Origin: Beta vulgaris subsp. vulgaris
Lineage: Eukaryota; Streptophyta; Magnoliopsida; Caryophyllales; Amaranthaceae
Length of the DNA: 64,000 nucleotides
Reading direction: 5' to 3'
NCBI RefSeq assembly: GCF_026745355.1
Contig: NC_079206.1
Location: forward strand, 16,879,082 to 16,943,081
The position numbers and the translations under genes were made by a program. Under the pieces are notes generated by a model, which saw nothing but the letters and a program-made list of their open reading frames with translations, made no database searches and had not been told where the DNA came from. Positions 46,915 through 58,425 of this stretch are shown here, piece after piece (within the stretch, counting starts at the first letter, position 1; the number at the start of each line of letters is the position of its first letter).

Positions 46915-47450
46915 CTTTAGAATATAGGAACTTAAACAGGTAGCTAATTAAATTAACTTATCTGATAACTCTGGTGTGAATAAAACACTGCCCTAAAGCT
47001 GAATTTGTTGCGCTATAACACACGGAATCACATTAATCAACCTCCAAGGATACACGATTTCTACATTTTCGGTGTCGACTAGAAGTGTGGGTTGAGAACG
47101 CTCAAGACTATTGCCCAAAATTGAGGAAATTCGAAGAGAAGAGCAAATGTGTTTTGTGTTTTTCTATACCATCAACGGATACCAGAACACTGGTATTTAT
47201 AGGAAATGGAAAAACAAACGTGATCAGATCATAGCAGATTACATGGGATAAAACGGTTGATAAAATGGGTTCATGGCAGAAGACATGCAGAGTAATTAGG
47301 GAAAACGGTCATTTAGGGAAAAATGGTAACTTAATCGGCTACAAAAAATGGTAATTAAAACATGATAAATAATTGACCCAAAAAGATAGTTAAGTTAAGT
47401 TTATTCCCCAAAGCCCATGGCCCTAACCCGGACCGGGCGTTGCGCGCGCG
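46915..47450 (-). mobile_element. Copia LTR and leader remnant (unit B)
   Basis: Copy of 23667-24190, with the minus-strand TATA box TATAAATACC at 47192-47201 and the CCGGTCCGGG block near 47430. LTR limits are unresolved. Confidence 0.5.
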
Positions 47451-47459
47451 ATAACCATA

Positions 47460-49560
47460 CATCACCACATACCCACTAAAAGTCTCATTATTATTCCAAT
47501 ATGGGTTAAATTGAAGTTAGGTATCAACTATGAGGGGGAAAAGTATCTCTACAAAATTGCATCTCAAATTGGTAAGCCAATGCAAAGGGATGATGCTAAA
47601 AAGAAGCGTGAAAAGGTTCAGTATGCTAGGATCTTGATGGAGGTTGAAACGAAGCAGAAATATCCTGATGTTGTGACTTTCTTGGATGAATATGGTGAGA
47701 ACCAAGAGGTTACAGTGGTTATGAAGGGAGGCCAGCAAGATATGACAATAGTCATATGATGGGAAATGGTACTATGAAATATAGAAGGAATAAGGAGAAG
47801 CAAGCATGGATTCCAAAGAAATGACAGTCACAACTAATAGAGAATATGGATGTCAGGAAAACTGTTAATCAGCCTGTGCAAAAGGAGGTAGATGCAAATG
47901 GCTTTCAAAAGGCCCTTAAGCCTATCATATTGAAATGAACACCTATTAAAGCCACTGACATTTTAGTGAATGTGGCTGAAGGAGAATTTGCTCTGGATCA
48001 GGGGGAAATACTAGTCTTGAAGATCATTTGATTTCTTAGAGAGATAATGTGCTATCAGAAGTGGGATGGGGGGACTCATCCACCTCATATGCAAAGAGTT
48101 TTGATGTGGAATGTCCGGGGGATAAGCAGGGCTTAGAAACATATATAAGTGAAGAATTTTATTCAGTAGCAATTTATGGGCCTTGTGAGTCTCTTGGAAA
48201 CAAAGGTAAAAGCCTCCAATCTTGGGGGTTTATACCAAAGGATGTTCGCTGGTTGGTGTTTCAGCTCGAGCTCTTCTTATCATGATAGTGGTAGAATTTT
48301 ATTGGCATGGAAACCATGTGTGTTTCATCTGAATATTTGGGGGATGGGGACAACCAAGTTTTGCACTGTCATGTCCAACCTGTTAGTGGTGTAATGGGTT
48401 TTTATTGTAGTTTTGTTTATGCCTTTAATGATTGTAATAGAAGAATAGAGTTATTGAATTTTTAAAGCAGCATAATTCTAATGATCCTTGTATAATTTAT
48501 GGGGATTTTAATTGCGTTATGCACATTAAGGAGAGAATAGGAACCCCTATTAGGAGGAGTGAAATTGAGAAGATCTCTTAATGTATGCATGAGTGTCAAA
48601 TGGTTGATGCTAAGGCCACTGGCAATTGTTTTACTTGGAATAATAAATAATCTGTTTGATAGGGTCTATTCTAAAAGAGATGGAATTAGGATAATCAAGC
48701 ATGGTTCAATGTGTATGAGAATGCTGAAGTTGGGTTCATGAGTGAAGGTATGTTTGATCATATTGTTGCCTTATTGACTATGTATCCTAGCGATAATCAA
48801 GAATAGAAACCTTTTAGGCACTTCACCATGTGGAAGCATGCTAGTGATTTTCATTCTGTGGTGTTTGGTGCTTGGGATGTTTATGTTCAGAGTACAAAAA
48901 TGTATGTTGTTGTTCAAAAGCTTAAGGGGGGTAAAGAGAGTAATATAAGAGTTGAATAAAAGAGGTTTTGATGATGTCCATGCTATTGAAGTGAAAGCTT
49001 TACATGAGATGATAAAGGTCGGGAAACAATGCATAAGCATCTTGGGCAGAATGAGTTTACTAAATCAGAGCTTGTTGCTATTAATGAGTATAAAATGAAA
49101 CATTAGATTTATGTGAAATTCTTGAAGAAGAAAGCTAAAGAAAGATGAGCAAGAGATGGTGATGAGAATACTGCTCTTTTTCACTAAAGTATCAGAGCAA
49201 CAAAAGTGCAATATCAGATCTATGCTATTTTTGATAAGGATGACAATGGCAAGATTCTCCTACTAGAGTTACTCAGGCTTTCTTGGATTACTACCAACAA
49301 TTGTTAGGCACAACATGTGCCTATTGGAGACAGTTTTTACAACTGATTGTGCAAAGTGGCCTAGTTGTAAATAACTTATACTTTTGAGGAGCTTTGGAGG
49401 AAATGGATGGGTCAAATGTTTCAAGACCATGCAAAGAACAAATCTATTGGGGATGCTATAAAGAGTGTACCAAAGAACATGGATAGCAATGATTGGGAAT
49501 GGTTTGTCAGAGTCCACTATTATAGTGATAAATATAGGCATGTTTTTTTAATATAATTTT
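47460..49560 (+). mobile_element. Decayed LINE, ORF1 and endonuclease (unit B)
   Basis: Copy of 24196-26300. The ORF1-like frame is at 47511-47759 (YLYKIASQIGKPMQRDDA, VQYARILMEVE). The endonuclease opens at 48089 with MQRVLMWNVRGISRA and the same stop as unit A. YGDFNCVMH-like and RDGDENTALF-like segments follow. It has gained extra frameshifts relative to unit A, for example near 48460 and 49140. Confidence 0.75.
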
Positions 49561-49781
49561 TACATTATTTGTAATTGCAATATAGGAGCCATTCTAATGA
49601 CTTTTAATGTTATATCAACATAAAGTTGGTGGACAAAATTATGAAAATAGAGGTGGATTACCATGCCACATTGCATGGGGAGCAAGCCATTTTTGGCAAA
49701 TCAAATATGATATGGTAAGATCGCTTCTATTTTTCCCATCTCTAGTTCTGTAATTGGACGTTTTGGAGGTTGGACCACAGG

Positions 49782-50007
49782 TGATATAACCCAATGAAAA
49801 GGTAAAAAAGAAAAAGTGAATTATTAGTGTAATTTCACTAGTATTAGTATAATTTTAGTGGTAACCCATTACTGTAATTTTCATCCTTCTCCTTCACCTT
49901 TCATCCTCTATTCAAGGGCTATAAAATGAAGAAAAAACATTGAGAAAAACCTATATTTTTGTGCAATCTAGCTATTAAAGCATATACTTTGTTCCTTCTT
50001 GATATAG
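49782..50007. repeat. Dispersed direct repeat, copy 3, truncated
   Basis: Begins TGATATAACCCAATGAAAAG like the copies at 17255 and 26530. It stops after GATATAG at 50007, where the GC-rich LTR element begins. The remaining 440 or so bases of the repeat are missing. Confidence 0.8.
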
Positions 50008-50010
50008 TAC

Positions 50011-50424
50011 TGTTTCTGCTAAGAAATTGAGGGTGATCACAAGTGTTGATGTGTGCTGAGAAACTTGATATGGGCCCCAAGAAGGTACGTCTGAGCTCCG
50101 TTATCCGTACATCGGAATCCTGCAAAAGGTAAGGTTAGCCTACCCCGCGGGTGGTCCCGGGATCGCCCCTCCGACGCTCAAGTCAGTAAATGATTGAGGT
50201 AGAGAGAGAAAGGGATCAATGTAGAGAGAGATGCTCTGGGTTTGGCAGCTTAGAATCGCTTACCTTTGTCTGATGAGACAATCCCCATTTATAGAGGATA
50301 GGAGCCCCAATAAATGAGGGTATTTTGGTCACCTCTAGCTGGTGGAGGGATGGCTTCCCTAGATGTAGGGGCATTTTAGTAACTTTGCCATAGGTGGGCT
50401 TGGTCCAAGAAATGGGCCCAAACA
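50011..50424 (-). mobile_element. LTR of the GC-rich element
   Basis: On the minus strand it runs TGTTTGGGCCC...GCAGAAACA, so it has TG...CA ends. A TATA box CTATAAATGGGG lies at 50285-50296. Immediately upstream on that strand is GGCGTGGGGCTAAT, a plausible polypurine tract. It is therefore a 3' LTR on the minus strand. CCCCGCGGGTGGTCCCGGG near 50143-50161 is a GC-rich R/U5-like block. Confidence 0.6.
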
Positions 50425-50638
50425 ATTAGCCCCACGCCAAATAATCGGAGTAGAAATCGGCATTTTAGCTCGGTTGATTGGCGGAATAGGATCATTGCAC
50501 TTTTGCCGATATTGAGCAAAAGCCAAGAATTTTCATGCCGGATCATGGCCGAGAAAATCTTCTGGCGCTAGGATTAACCAAGCACGGGGGTCTCGCTGAG
50601 GGGGTTTCGGGTGCTTTCAAAGCAGGTCGACCCGGGTG
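50419..50638. repeat. Left arm of a long inverted repeat
   Basis: Starting AAACAATTAGCCCCACGCC, this arm is the reverse complement of 54708-54976, apart from a few substitutions and about 50 bases missing near 50600. Arms this long in opposite orientation would form a stem with a loop of about 4 kb. Confidence 0.85.
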
Positions 50639-50858
50639 TTTTGAGGCTGGCCGAGGCCTGCTGGCCGAGCTGGTCACTTGGCCGACCGGGTGCTTTTTAA
50701 AGCAGGCCGACCCGGGTCCTTTGAGGCTGGCCGAGGCTTGCTGGCCGAGCTGGTCCCTTGGCCGAGCTGGTCCTTTTTAAAGCAGGCCGACCCGGGTCCT
50801 TTGAGGCTGGCAGAGGCTTGCTGGCCGAGCTGGTCAAGGCAAGGCCGGGCAGCTCCCT
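50619..50858. repeat. 80-bp tandem repeat, three units
   Basis: Units beginning AAAGCAGG(T/C)CGACCCGGGT at 50619, 50699 and 50779 are 80 bases apart. Each contains GAGGCTGGC(C/A)GAGGC and GCTGGCCGAGCTGGTC. Confidence 0.85.
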
Positions 50859-51464
50859 TGGCCGACCGGTTGCCTTGGTCGAGCCGAGAAGGTGCTGTTA
50901 AGGTAGGCCGACCAAGTGCTTTTGAGGCGGGCCGACTAGGTGTCTTCGGGGCCGGCCGAGTTGGTGCCGCGGCCTTGCGACTCTCATGGCCGAGCAGGTT
51001 CTCATGGCCGAGCAGCTCTTGCTGGTGGCCGAGGGGCTGCTCCGAATGGATGCTCCGAAGGGATGCATGCTCGGGTGCACTGGAGGCTCGGCCGACCGGG
51101 TGCGCCCGAGACCTTGGCTTCATGGTGCCCCTAAGACTTGGCCGACCCGGTGCCCTCGAGGCTTAGCTTCATGGCGCCCTCAAGGTTTGGCCGAGCCACA
51201 GGTTGTCCGAGTGGGTTTGAATAAGTTACTTAGCTCAAATCTGGCTAAGTATGAGAACGACTCGTCAAAGGAGATGTTGTCTCCTAGTGGCCGAGCGGGT
51301 AGGACGCCACTCGGATGAGGAGCTAATGAGCCCCGTGCCGACCCAGTGGGTGCCCCTATGAAGTACTGAGCTTGAATTTCTCTAAGTATTTGAGTGCCGA
51401 GTAAGGTCATGGACGCTCCTCGAGATGTTGAGGGAGGTCCTTAGGAATATTTGGCTAGGAATGT

Positions 51465-52345
51465 AACTCGGCCATGGAGGGGAAGGCCTCCTTGGGCTGA
51501 GTAGGATGGACGCTACTCGGATAAGGGGCTAACGAGCCCCAAGCTTGTCCGAGCAGGTGCCTTCTCTCGCTAAGCCTCTTTAGGCTAGGAGAGTGACTCT
51601 CGCCAAGGAGGGGAAGGCCTCCTTGGGTCGAATTGGGTGGACGCGGCTCGGATGAGGGGCTAATGAGCCCCAAGCTTGTCCGAGCCGGTGCCGTTTCTCG
51701 CCAAGTCAAACTGGGACTTGGGAGAATGACCCAACCAAGGAAGGCGGCTTCCTTGGGCCGAGTTAGGTGGACGCGGCTCGGATGAGGGGCCAATGAACCC
51801 CAAGCTTGTCCGAGCCGGTGCCGTCTCTCGCCAAGTCAAACTGGGACTTGGGAGAGTGACCCAACCAAGGAAGGCGGCTTCCTTGGGCCGAGTTAGGTGG
51901 ACGCGGCTCGGATGAGGGGCCAATGAACCCCATGCTTGTCCGAGCCGGTGCCGTCTCTCGCTATGTCATCCAAGACTTAGGAGAGTGACTCAACCAAGGA
52001 GGGGAAGGACTCCTTGGGTCGAGTTGGGTGGACGCGGCTCGGATGAGGAGCTAATGAGCCCCATGCTTGTCCGAGCCGGTGCCGTCTCTCGCTATGTCAT
52101 CCAAGACTTAGGAGAGTGGCTCAACCAAGGAGGGGAAAGCCTCCTTGGGCCGAGTTGGGTGGACGCGGCTCGGATGAGGAGCTAATGAGCCCCATGCTTG
52201 TCCGGGCCGGTGCCGTCTCTCGCTATGTCATCCAAGACTTACGAGAGTGGATCAACCAAGGAGGGGAAGGCCTCCTTGGGCCGAGTTGGGTGGAAGCGGC
52301 TCGGATGAGGAGCTAATGAGCCCCATGCTTGTCCGAGCCGGTGCC
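51465..52345. repeat. 130-131-bp tandem repeat, about seven units
   Basis: The phrase GGTGGACGCGGCTCGGATGA and its variants recur at about 51510, 51641, 51771, 51901, 52032, 52163 and 52294, a spacing of 130-131 bases. Each unit also has CCTTGGGCCGAGTT, AGCCCCATGCTTGTCC and GGTGCCGTCTCTCGC. All open frames here are repeat translations. Confidence 0.95.
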
Positions 52346-52429
52346 GATGCAATACTTAGCTTTGAATTTGGCTAAGTACGAGCCCGACTCGTCAAAGGAG
52401 AGGGGGTCTCCTAGTGGCCGAGCGACTCG

Positions 52430-53040
52430 ATTTATTTGCACTTAGCTATTTTTGCTAAGTGTTAGGGTACTCCTGGCATAGCCGAGGAGGTACCGCGAAA
52501 TATACGCTCGACTCGGGGGGGATAGTGAGCCCCGTGTTTCCCGAGCAGGTTGATTTGTTTGCACTTAGCTATTTTCGCCAAGTGGTAAGGTACTCCTGGC
52601 CTAGCCGAGGAGGTACCACGAGATATACGCTCGACTCGGGGGGGGGGGGGGTAGTGAGCCCTATGTTTCCCGAGGAGATTGATTTGTTCGTACTTAGCTT
52701 TTTCTCGTCTAAGTTGGTTAGGACGCTCCTCTTATGACTAAGGAGGTGCCAATTAACGAGCTTCGACCCGGGAGGGCTTTGTTAGCGCCATGCTTCCTGA
52801 GGAGGTCTTCCGACGCTACTCAGATCTCGAGTAGGTTCAATAGTTGATACTTAGCCGTTTTTCGACTAAGTTAGTGGGACGCTCCTTTTCTGCCTGAGGA
52901 GGTGCCCATGATGGAGATTCTCGAAGCTAGGGAAATCCATGCTTCCCGAGGAGGTCTTCTAACGCTACTCAGATCTCGAGTAGGTCCAATTGTTGATACT
53001 TAGCCGTTTTTCGACTAAGTTAGTCGGGGGAGGCTTCTCC
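52430..53040. repeat. Two further diverged tandem pairs
   Basis: Pair one (about 52440-52670) shares CACTTAGCTATTTT, TACTCCTGGC, GAGGAGGTACC and ATATACGCTCGACTCGGGG. One copy has a 13-G run near 52640. Pair two (about 52780-53030) shares GAGGAGGTCTTC, GCTACTCAGATCTCGAGTAG and ACTTAGCCGTTTTTCGACTA. They look like older relatives of the 131-bp units. Confidence 0.75.
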
Positions 53041-54680
53041 ATATTTGAGTGCCGTTGGAGAAGTTTTTATTCAGGAGATGACGAACATCATCGCACCTCC
53101 ATCAAGTGTATTCATTTGACCAGCTGAGGCGTTCAAGCAATTAGCCCCACGCTGGATGATCGGATAGGGTAGCATCATTCCTCCCAAGCGATCGTCCAGC
53201 GGAAACCGAGAGAGATCTATGTTCCTGGGGTACCCTGCTAGGCCGAGAGGGGGTGAAAGCCCGTGGGTTAGGAAGAACGCCCTCGAACTTTTGCAAAGTA
53301 TAGTCTGCCCGAGCAGCTCCCTTAGCCGAGATTGTGCCTCGCTTCAAGTCAGGTTCAATAATGGATGGCCGACCGGGTCCCTGTCCGAGCAGGTATCAGT
53401 GAATTACTTAGCCTAAATTTGGCTTAAGTATAAGGGCGGCTCGACGAAGGAGAGAGGGTCTATCAGCTGAGCGGGTCGGATGCCACTCGGATAAGGGACT
53501 AATGAGCCACATGTCGCTCGAATGGGCGCCAATTAAGTACTTAGCTTGAATTTGGCTAAGTATGTGTGACTCGGTCAAAAGAGAAGGGGTCTCCTATGAC
53601 CGAGCGGGTCCAGATATGGAGGATATGGGTCGATTTGAGCTTCCCATTTTGACTCATGAATGTTCCGGTATGCTGTATTTAGCCATTTTTGGCTATGTTA
53701 GTGAGATTTCCCCCTCCTGACTGAGGAAGTGTCATGGCGAAATTCTAGCCTTTTGAGCCTCCTTTTGCTCGCCTCTATTGAGTTGATAGTCTTAGTTTTG
53801 CTGGGCTGATCTGGGTGATGCAAGGCTTTTGATAGTGTGCCTTTGAAGCTGAGATAAATTTCTCATAAGTTGAGTAGGCATCTGAGGCCGAGTAGATGCC
53901 TCGGCTGAGCAAGCACCCAAGGATGAGTGGGTACATCGAAAGAGTAGGTACCGTTGATAAGTTAGTGCCTTTGATGATGAATAGGCATATCTGGCTGAGC
54001 ATATTCTTTTCGCCGAGTGGGCACCCAAGGATGAGTGGGTACACAAGGATGAGTAGACATCGTTGATGAGTCGATGTTTTTGATGAATAGGCCACTACAT
54101 CATAAACTCGAGGGTGTCATTTCTTATTCTGGAGAGGTTTTACGGTTCTGAGTCATCACACCCCCTGCTCAGGTTAGTCTTCATGGGTTGTGCTCTTCAA
54201 TACAACCTCTTCCGAGTGATAACAGGTTTTGCCCTTTGAGGGTTGACACGGTCCTTGCCTCTATTTAGGCCCTAGCCGGTTAGGCTGACCATCTCAGGTT
54301 GGACAAATGATCTCCTCACGACGAGTGGAGACCATACACATCCGACTTTGCTGGAGAGTTTGTTGAAGATGAGATGCAATCAAGGTGACGTTTGTTGAAG
54401 TTATGGGCATTGGGTCAGGCGGTCAGCTACTCATATCTGACCTGATGCTGCGGGATGACCGACTCTGCAGTGGATTCTCCATTGGGGTGGAATCCTCATC
54501 ATTCGAATAGAGGGATAGCACCATAGGTGCTTATGGGATGCTTGAGCTCTCCAGGAACGGTTGGCTAGGGAGGATGTCTTCATGGTTGGGGCCATTGCTG
54601 AGCAGCAATGAGGTGAGTTTTGCTGAGTAGCAACAAGGTGAATCTTGCTAAGTGGTGGCGAAGTAACTTCTTGTACTTTC
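53041..54680. other. Interior of the GC-rich LTR element, no domain seen
   Basis: It contains another AATTAGCCCCACGC word at about 53137, matching the arm start. It also contains repeats of GAGTGGGTAC and GATGAGT at 53900-54070. Six-frame inspection of the open frames gives no gag or pol motif. Confidence 0.5.
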
Positions 54681-54699
54681 CCCACAGACGGCGCCAAAT
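54681..54699 (-). promoter_or_regulatory. Primer-binding-like site of the GC-rich LTR element
   Basis: On the minus strand TTTGGCGCCGTCTGTGGGG directly follows a GAAGAAACA end (54700-54708). GGCGCCGTCTGTGGG-type sequence after a CA end is common at the 5' LTR/PBS junction of plant Ty3-type elements. The LTR that should precede it is reduced to a few bases and replaced by the inverted arm. Confidence 0.5.
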
Positions 54700-54707
54700 T
54701 GTTTCTT

Positions 54708-54976
54708 CACCCGGGCCGGCCTGCTTTGAAAGCACCCAAAACCCCCTCAGCTCGACTGAGGCTTCGAAAAAGTTCGGGGGCGTTACCCCCTAACCCCCTC
54801 AGACCCCCGTGCTTGGTTAATCCTAGCGCCAGAAGATTTTCTCGGCAATGATCCGGCATGAAAATTCCTTGGCTTTTGCTCAATATCGGCAAAAGTGCAA
54901 TGATCCTATTCCGCCAATCAATCGAGCTAAAATGGCGATTTCTACTCCGATTATTTGGCGTGGGGCTAATTGTTTG
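54708..54976. repeat. Right arm of the long inverted repeat
   Basis: Reverse complement of 50419-50638 with about 50 extra bases. On the plus strand it ends GGCGTGGGGCTAATTGTTTG, that is, a polypurine-like tract plus the first bases of an LTR. The LTR itself is missing, and CACTA-like sequence follows. Confidence 0.85.
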
Positions 54977-54984
54977 ATAAGCGA

Positions 54985-56402
54985 CGTACCCTATTGATAA
55001 GCGACGCATATAGCTCAAATACAAGGACGTGTGTCATACACTGAAGCCTATCCGACGCACATCGCTGCATCATAAATAGAAAAATTGAGGCCCTATCTGC
55101 GTCGCACTTAACTAAAGTACGTTACAAAAGGATAATTTGCGTCGGACCCCTTGGCCCATCCGACGCAGATCAGGCCAAAAGCCCACTTATAATTTTTTTT
55201 AACACGCCCAACTCACCCTCTCTAACCTAAAAGTAGTCCCTCTCACTTTTTCTTAACCCTAGATCTTGCTCTCTCATCTCTCTTCAGCCGTTTGACTTCT
55301 CAGCTTTCATCTCTCACCATTTCTCTTTCCTCTCTCTGCGGTGACTCTTTTCTCTCTCTTACGCGGCACCTCTCCCGGTGATTTTCTGCTCACCGGAGCC
55401 CTAGAATTAGGTGTTGTTCTCCGCTGCTGGTCTTCGCGGTTTCACCGGCGCCGTTTTCAACTCAATTTCGAGTGGAAAGAAGAGGAAAATGAAAGAGATT
55501 CGCAACTTAATTAGTGAATCCCTTTTCATCAGGAACTCGTTTGAGGTGAGTCTTAAAATACCCATGTTTTAATCATAGCGTAGATAAAGTTTTTATTTTA
55601 TTCTCGACTTTCAGGTATTTTCAAATACCCATTTTATGTTGTTGATACAGATTTCGAAGCTTGTAGAACGAAGAAGATGAAGCCAAGAAGAGCATCGAGA
55701 TTTGCATTTTTTACATTCTTTTTGCGAAGAAGATGAAGACAGGAAGTTGTTCTTCTCATAGATTTGCATTTATTTTTACATATATTCTTATAAATTGATG
55801 CAAGTTCATATATATCTTTAGTTTATATTACATACATGTTCAGTTTCAATTTTAGATCTTGTAACTTAGGGATTTTTTTTCTGTTTTTTATTTGATTGTA
55901 AATTGTTGATGAACCGATTTAGTTACACAATTTCTTTTAATTTTCATTTGTAACAAGTAATTTCATTATACATACTTTGTTTAATTTGATTTTTATTTTG
56001 TAATGATCTGATTGTACGAACTTCTTTTGTGGACGGCAGTTGACATAGTACGAATTTGATTTTTTTAATAAAATTAGCAAATTTGCGTCGGACATGTAGC
56101 TTCATGCGACGCACATCTTTGTTTAATAATGGGTATTTTTTGTATCATTGGGGAAAATCCTATTTTAATTGATCTATAAACTTGATTTGCATCGCACAAA
56201 GGTCTCCATCCGTCACAAATGAGTGATCCCAAAGGCATGCCCACTCAAGTCGTTTACGTCGCACTTTGTGGGTGGTGCGACGCAAATAACTCCTCATCTG
56301 CGTCGTGCCCTTATCCGACGCAAATCATGTTTTCGTCATTTGCGTCGAGACCTGTGCCGTCGGACCAATGTATGACGCAAATGGTGGTCCCAGGTACAAG
56401 TG
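54985..56402. mobile_element. CACTA-like element, GCGTCGG family (unit B)
   Basis: Copy of 30104-31522. Its left terminus is cut by the GC-rich LTR element. The leader, GAG/GTGAGT donor, TTGATACAG acceptor and right terminal zone with CAGGTACAAGTG are kept. Confidence 0.6.
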
Positions 56403-56974
56403 AAATCACACTCTTTTCTCTCTCCTCCCTTCCTTCATAGAACCACCATGAGTCCCTGAGTTTCTCACTCTCTCTCCTCACTTGCTCCTCTCTCTCTCCT
56501 CGCTTTTCTTCAATTGGATTTCACCATTGTCATCATCTCACTCTCAACTTCTTCTCATGTTTTCTTTCTCGTTTCACCTTCCTCTATTAAAAAAAGATCT
56601 TTCTCTCTCCTAATCACAACAATGGCGATATTTTCATATTAGGAAGATGAAGAATTCAACCACAATCAAAAGAGAAGCAACCTCTGAATAAATTTTTCAG
56701 CTACTTTCGATCCTTCGAATCTGCTATTTTTGTCTGATTGTTTGGTATGACCAGACTACTACGAACAAATTTTCACGAAAATTTGAAGATTTAGGTTTTT
56801 TGCAGCGCAAAATGTGATGTAATTGGAGATTATCTACCAACCGTCACTTGTTCTGGTATAATTTTGATTTTATCTCTCTTTTATTTGGCTTAGATTAGTG
56901 TTTTCATTTGGATTGAAATTGTTGACTAGACGAGAGGATTGTGAAAAAAAATTGATAATTCGAAGGATTGGAAT
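56403..56974. other. CT-rich leader-like sequence (unit B), no gene supported
   Basis: Copy of 31523-32089 with a few substitutions. It shows the same pyrimidine-rich tract and no convincing coding frame. Confidence 0.4.
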
Positions 56975-57265
56975 GAGCAGAAGTTTCGTAAAATGAACAA
57001 AAATATAAATTGAGCAAAAATTTGAAAAATTAGCATGAAATTGTAAAATGAGCGAAAAATTGAAAATTGAGTAAAAATTACGTAAAATGAGAAACATTTC
57101 TTAAAATTAACAAAAACATAAAATGAGCATAAATTTATAAAATGAGTAAGAATTTGTAAAATGAGAAAAAATTTGTATAATGAGCAAGAATTTGAAAAAT
57201 GAGCAAAAATTTGTGAAATGAGCAAAGATTTGTAAAATAAGCGTAAAATGAGCAAGTTTTCAGTT
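56975..57265. repeat. AAATGAGCAAAAATTTG minisatellite (unit B)
   Basis: Copy of 32090-32385 with similar unit number and scattered substitutions. Confidence 0.8.
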
Positions 57266-57613
57266 TAATTAACATTGGTTTACTGCGGTTCTCTGGTTCC
57301 CCTCCCTCCCTCTGGTTGAGTTTGATATGTCAATTTACGCATGCATCTCTCTCTGGCTGAGTTTAATATGTCAATTTATGCATACATAACAAAGCTAAGT
57401 TAAGAGAGATTCATCATAATATAAATTGACAATAATTGGAGTAGCTGATAAGACTTGCTTAAATGCAATTATCTTTTCACATTGAGATATAACCATATGT
57501 CTGGTGAACTGATTATCTTTTCACATTGATTATCAATGATTAAAACTACTACTATCACATCATGTAACAAAAACAAAAGTGGAAAGAAGTGGCCAAGTAC
57601 ACGCTATCCCTCC

Positions 57614-57894
57614 GAGAAAGTCTTGGTAACCAACTGTTTGAGTCCAAAAAAGACTCAAACACTCAAAAAGTTACACAATGGTACCATTATAACCTGGTAT
57701 TGGTATCAAATTGTTATCAGGATTGGTACCAAGCAACCTTACTTTGGTATCAAAATTTTCGGACAATGGTACCAATCTAACCTAGCATTGGTACCAAACA
57801 ACACGCGCGTGAAATTTTTAAGGCTTAAAATGACCAAATTACCCCCGTTTGAGTCCCCTAAGAGACTCAAACGGTTGGTTGCCTAGACAAACTC
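57614..57894. mobile_element. Mutator-type MITE, unit B only
   Basis: Terminal inverted repeats of about 30 bases are read from both ends: GAG(A/T)(A/T)(A/T)GTCT(T/A)GG(T/C)AACCAAC(T/C)GTTTGAGTC. It is flanked by 10-base copies CTATCCCTCC (57604-57613) and CTATGCCTCC (57895-57904), a Mutator-length target duplication with one mismatch. The empty site CTATGCCTCC is present in unit A at 32731-32740. Internal GGTACCA words are repeated. It is non-coding. Confidence 0.8.
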
Positions 57895-58425
57895 CTATGC
57901 CTCCCACCCTCAGAACAAGAAAATACGGTTGTTTTGATTACGACTGCCTCCACTACTGACTTATGATGAAGTGAGCAATATACTTTTTAGTTTTTAGACT
58001 ATAGAGAGTCTAAGAAAAGCTCATATTATACACTGACCTATGAACTATCGATATATGTTCGACTTTATCAGAAAATCTCTTCTTAAATAACTGTTAGTTG
58101 GTTAATAAGACGGAAGAAAGTAGTGAGCTCAACAATAAAATTACTTGTTTTTTTTTTTCAAATAAAATTACTTGTTAATTGTCTTTATTTGTAGACTCGT
58201 TAGCTAACTAGCTAGTGAGTTAGCTAGTATTACAAACTTTTCAGTTTTTCCCTACCCACGAGTTTTTCACTTCAACGAAATCGGACGAATTTTTCACTAC
58301 AAATTTTCAGAAATTTACTCAAAATCAATCAAAATTATCACAAACACCGGCAACACACGAGTTTTTCCCCAAATTTTAGGGTTTTAAATGATAATTTTTT
58401 ATCTCTGAAAAATGTAAAACGGGTA

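Larger units (their letters stand above)
50011..54976 (-). mobile_element. GC-rich non-coding LTR element with a fold-back structure
   Basis: An LTR (50011-50424) lies at the low end. Long inverted arms (50419-50638 and 54708-54976) lie at both ends, and the interior of about 4 kb is made of tandem repeats rich in GGCCGAG. A primer-binding-like motif directly follows the right arm. No gag or pol domain was found in any frame; the long open frames at 50674-51166 are translations of repeats. It replaced the part of unit B corresponding to 26758-30103 of unit A, without a target duplication. It is best described as a rearranged, non-autonomous (LARD-like) LTR retrotransposon, probably of Ty3 type. 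Confidence 0.65.

Noticed and set aside
50674..51166. 149- and 162-codon open frames in the GC-rich element
   Set aside because: They are open on both strands over the 80-bp tandem repeat and neighbouring GGCCGAG-rich sequence, and lack any gag or pol motif.
51465..52345. CRISPR array
   Set aside because: The 131-bp units repeat over their whole length, with no short repeat/variable spacer structure, and the context is a plant LTR element.
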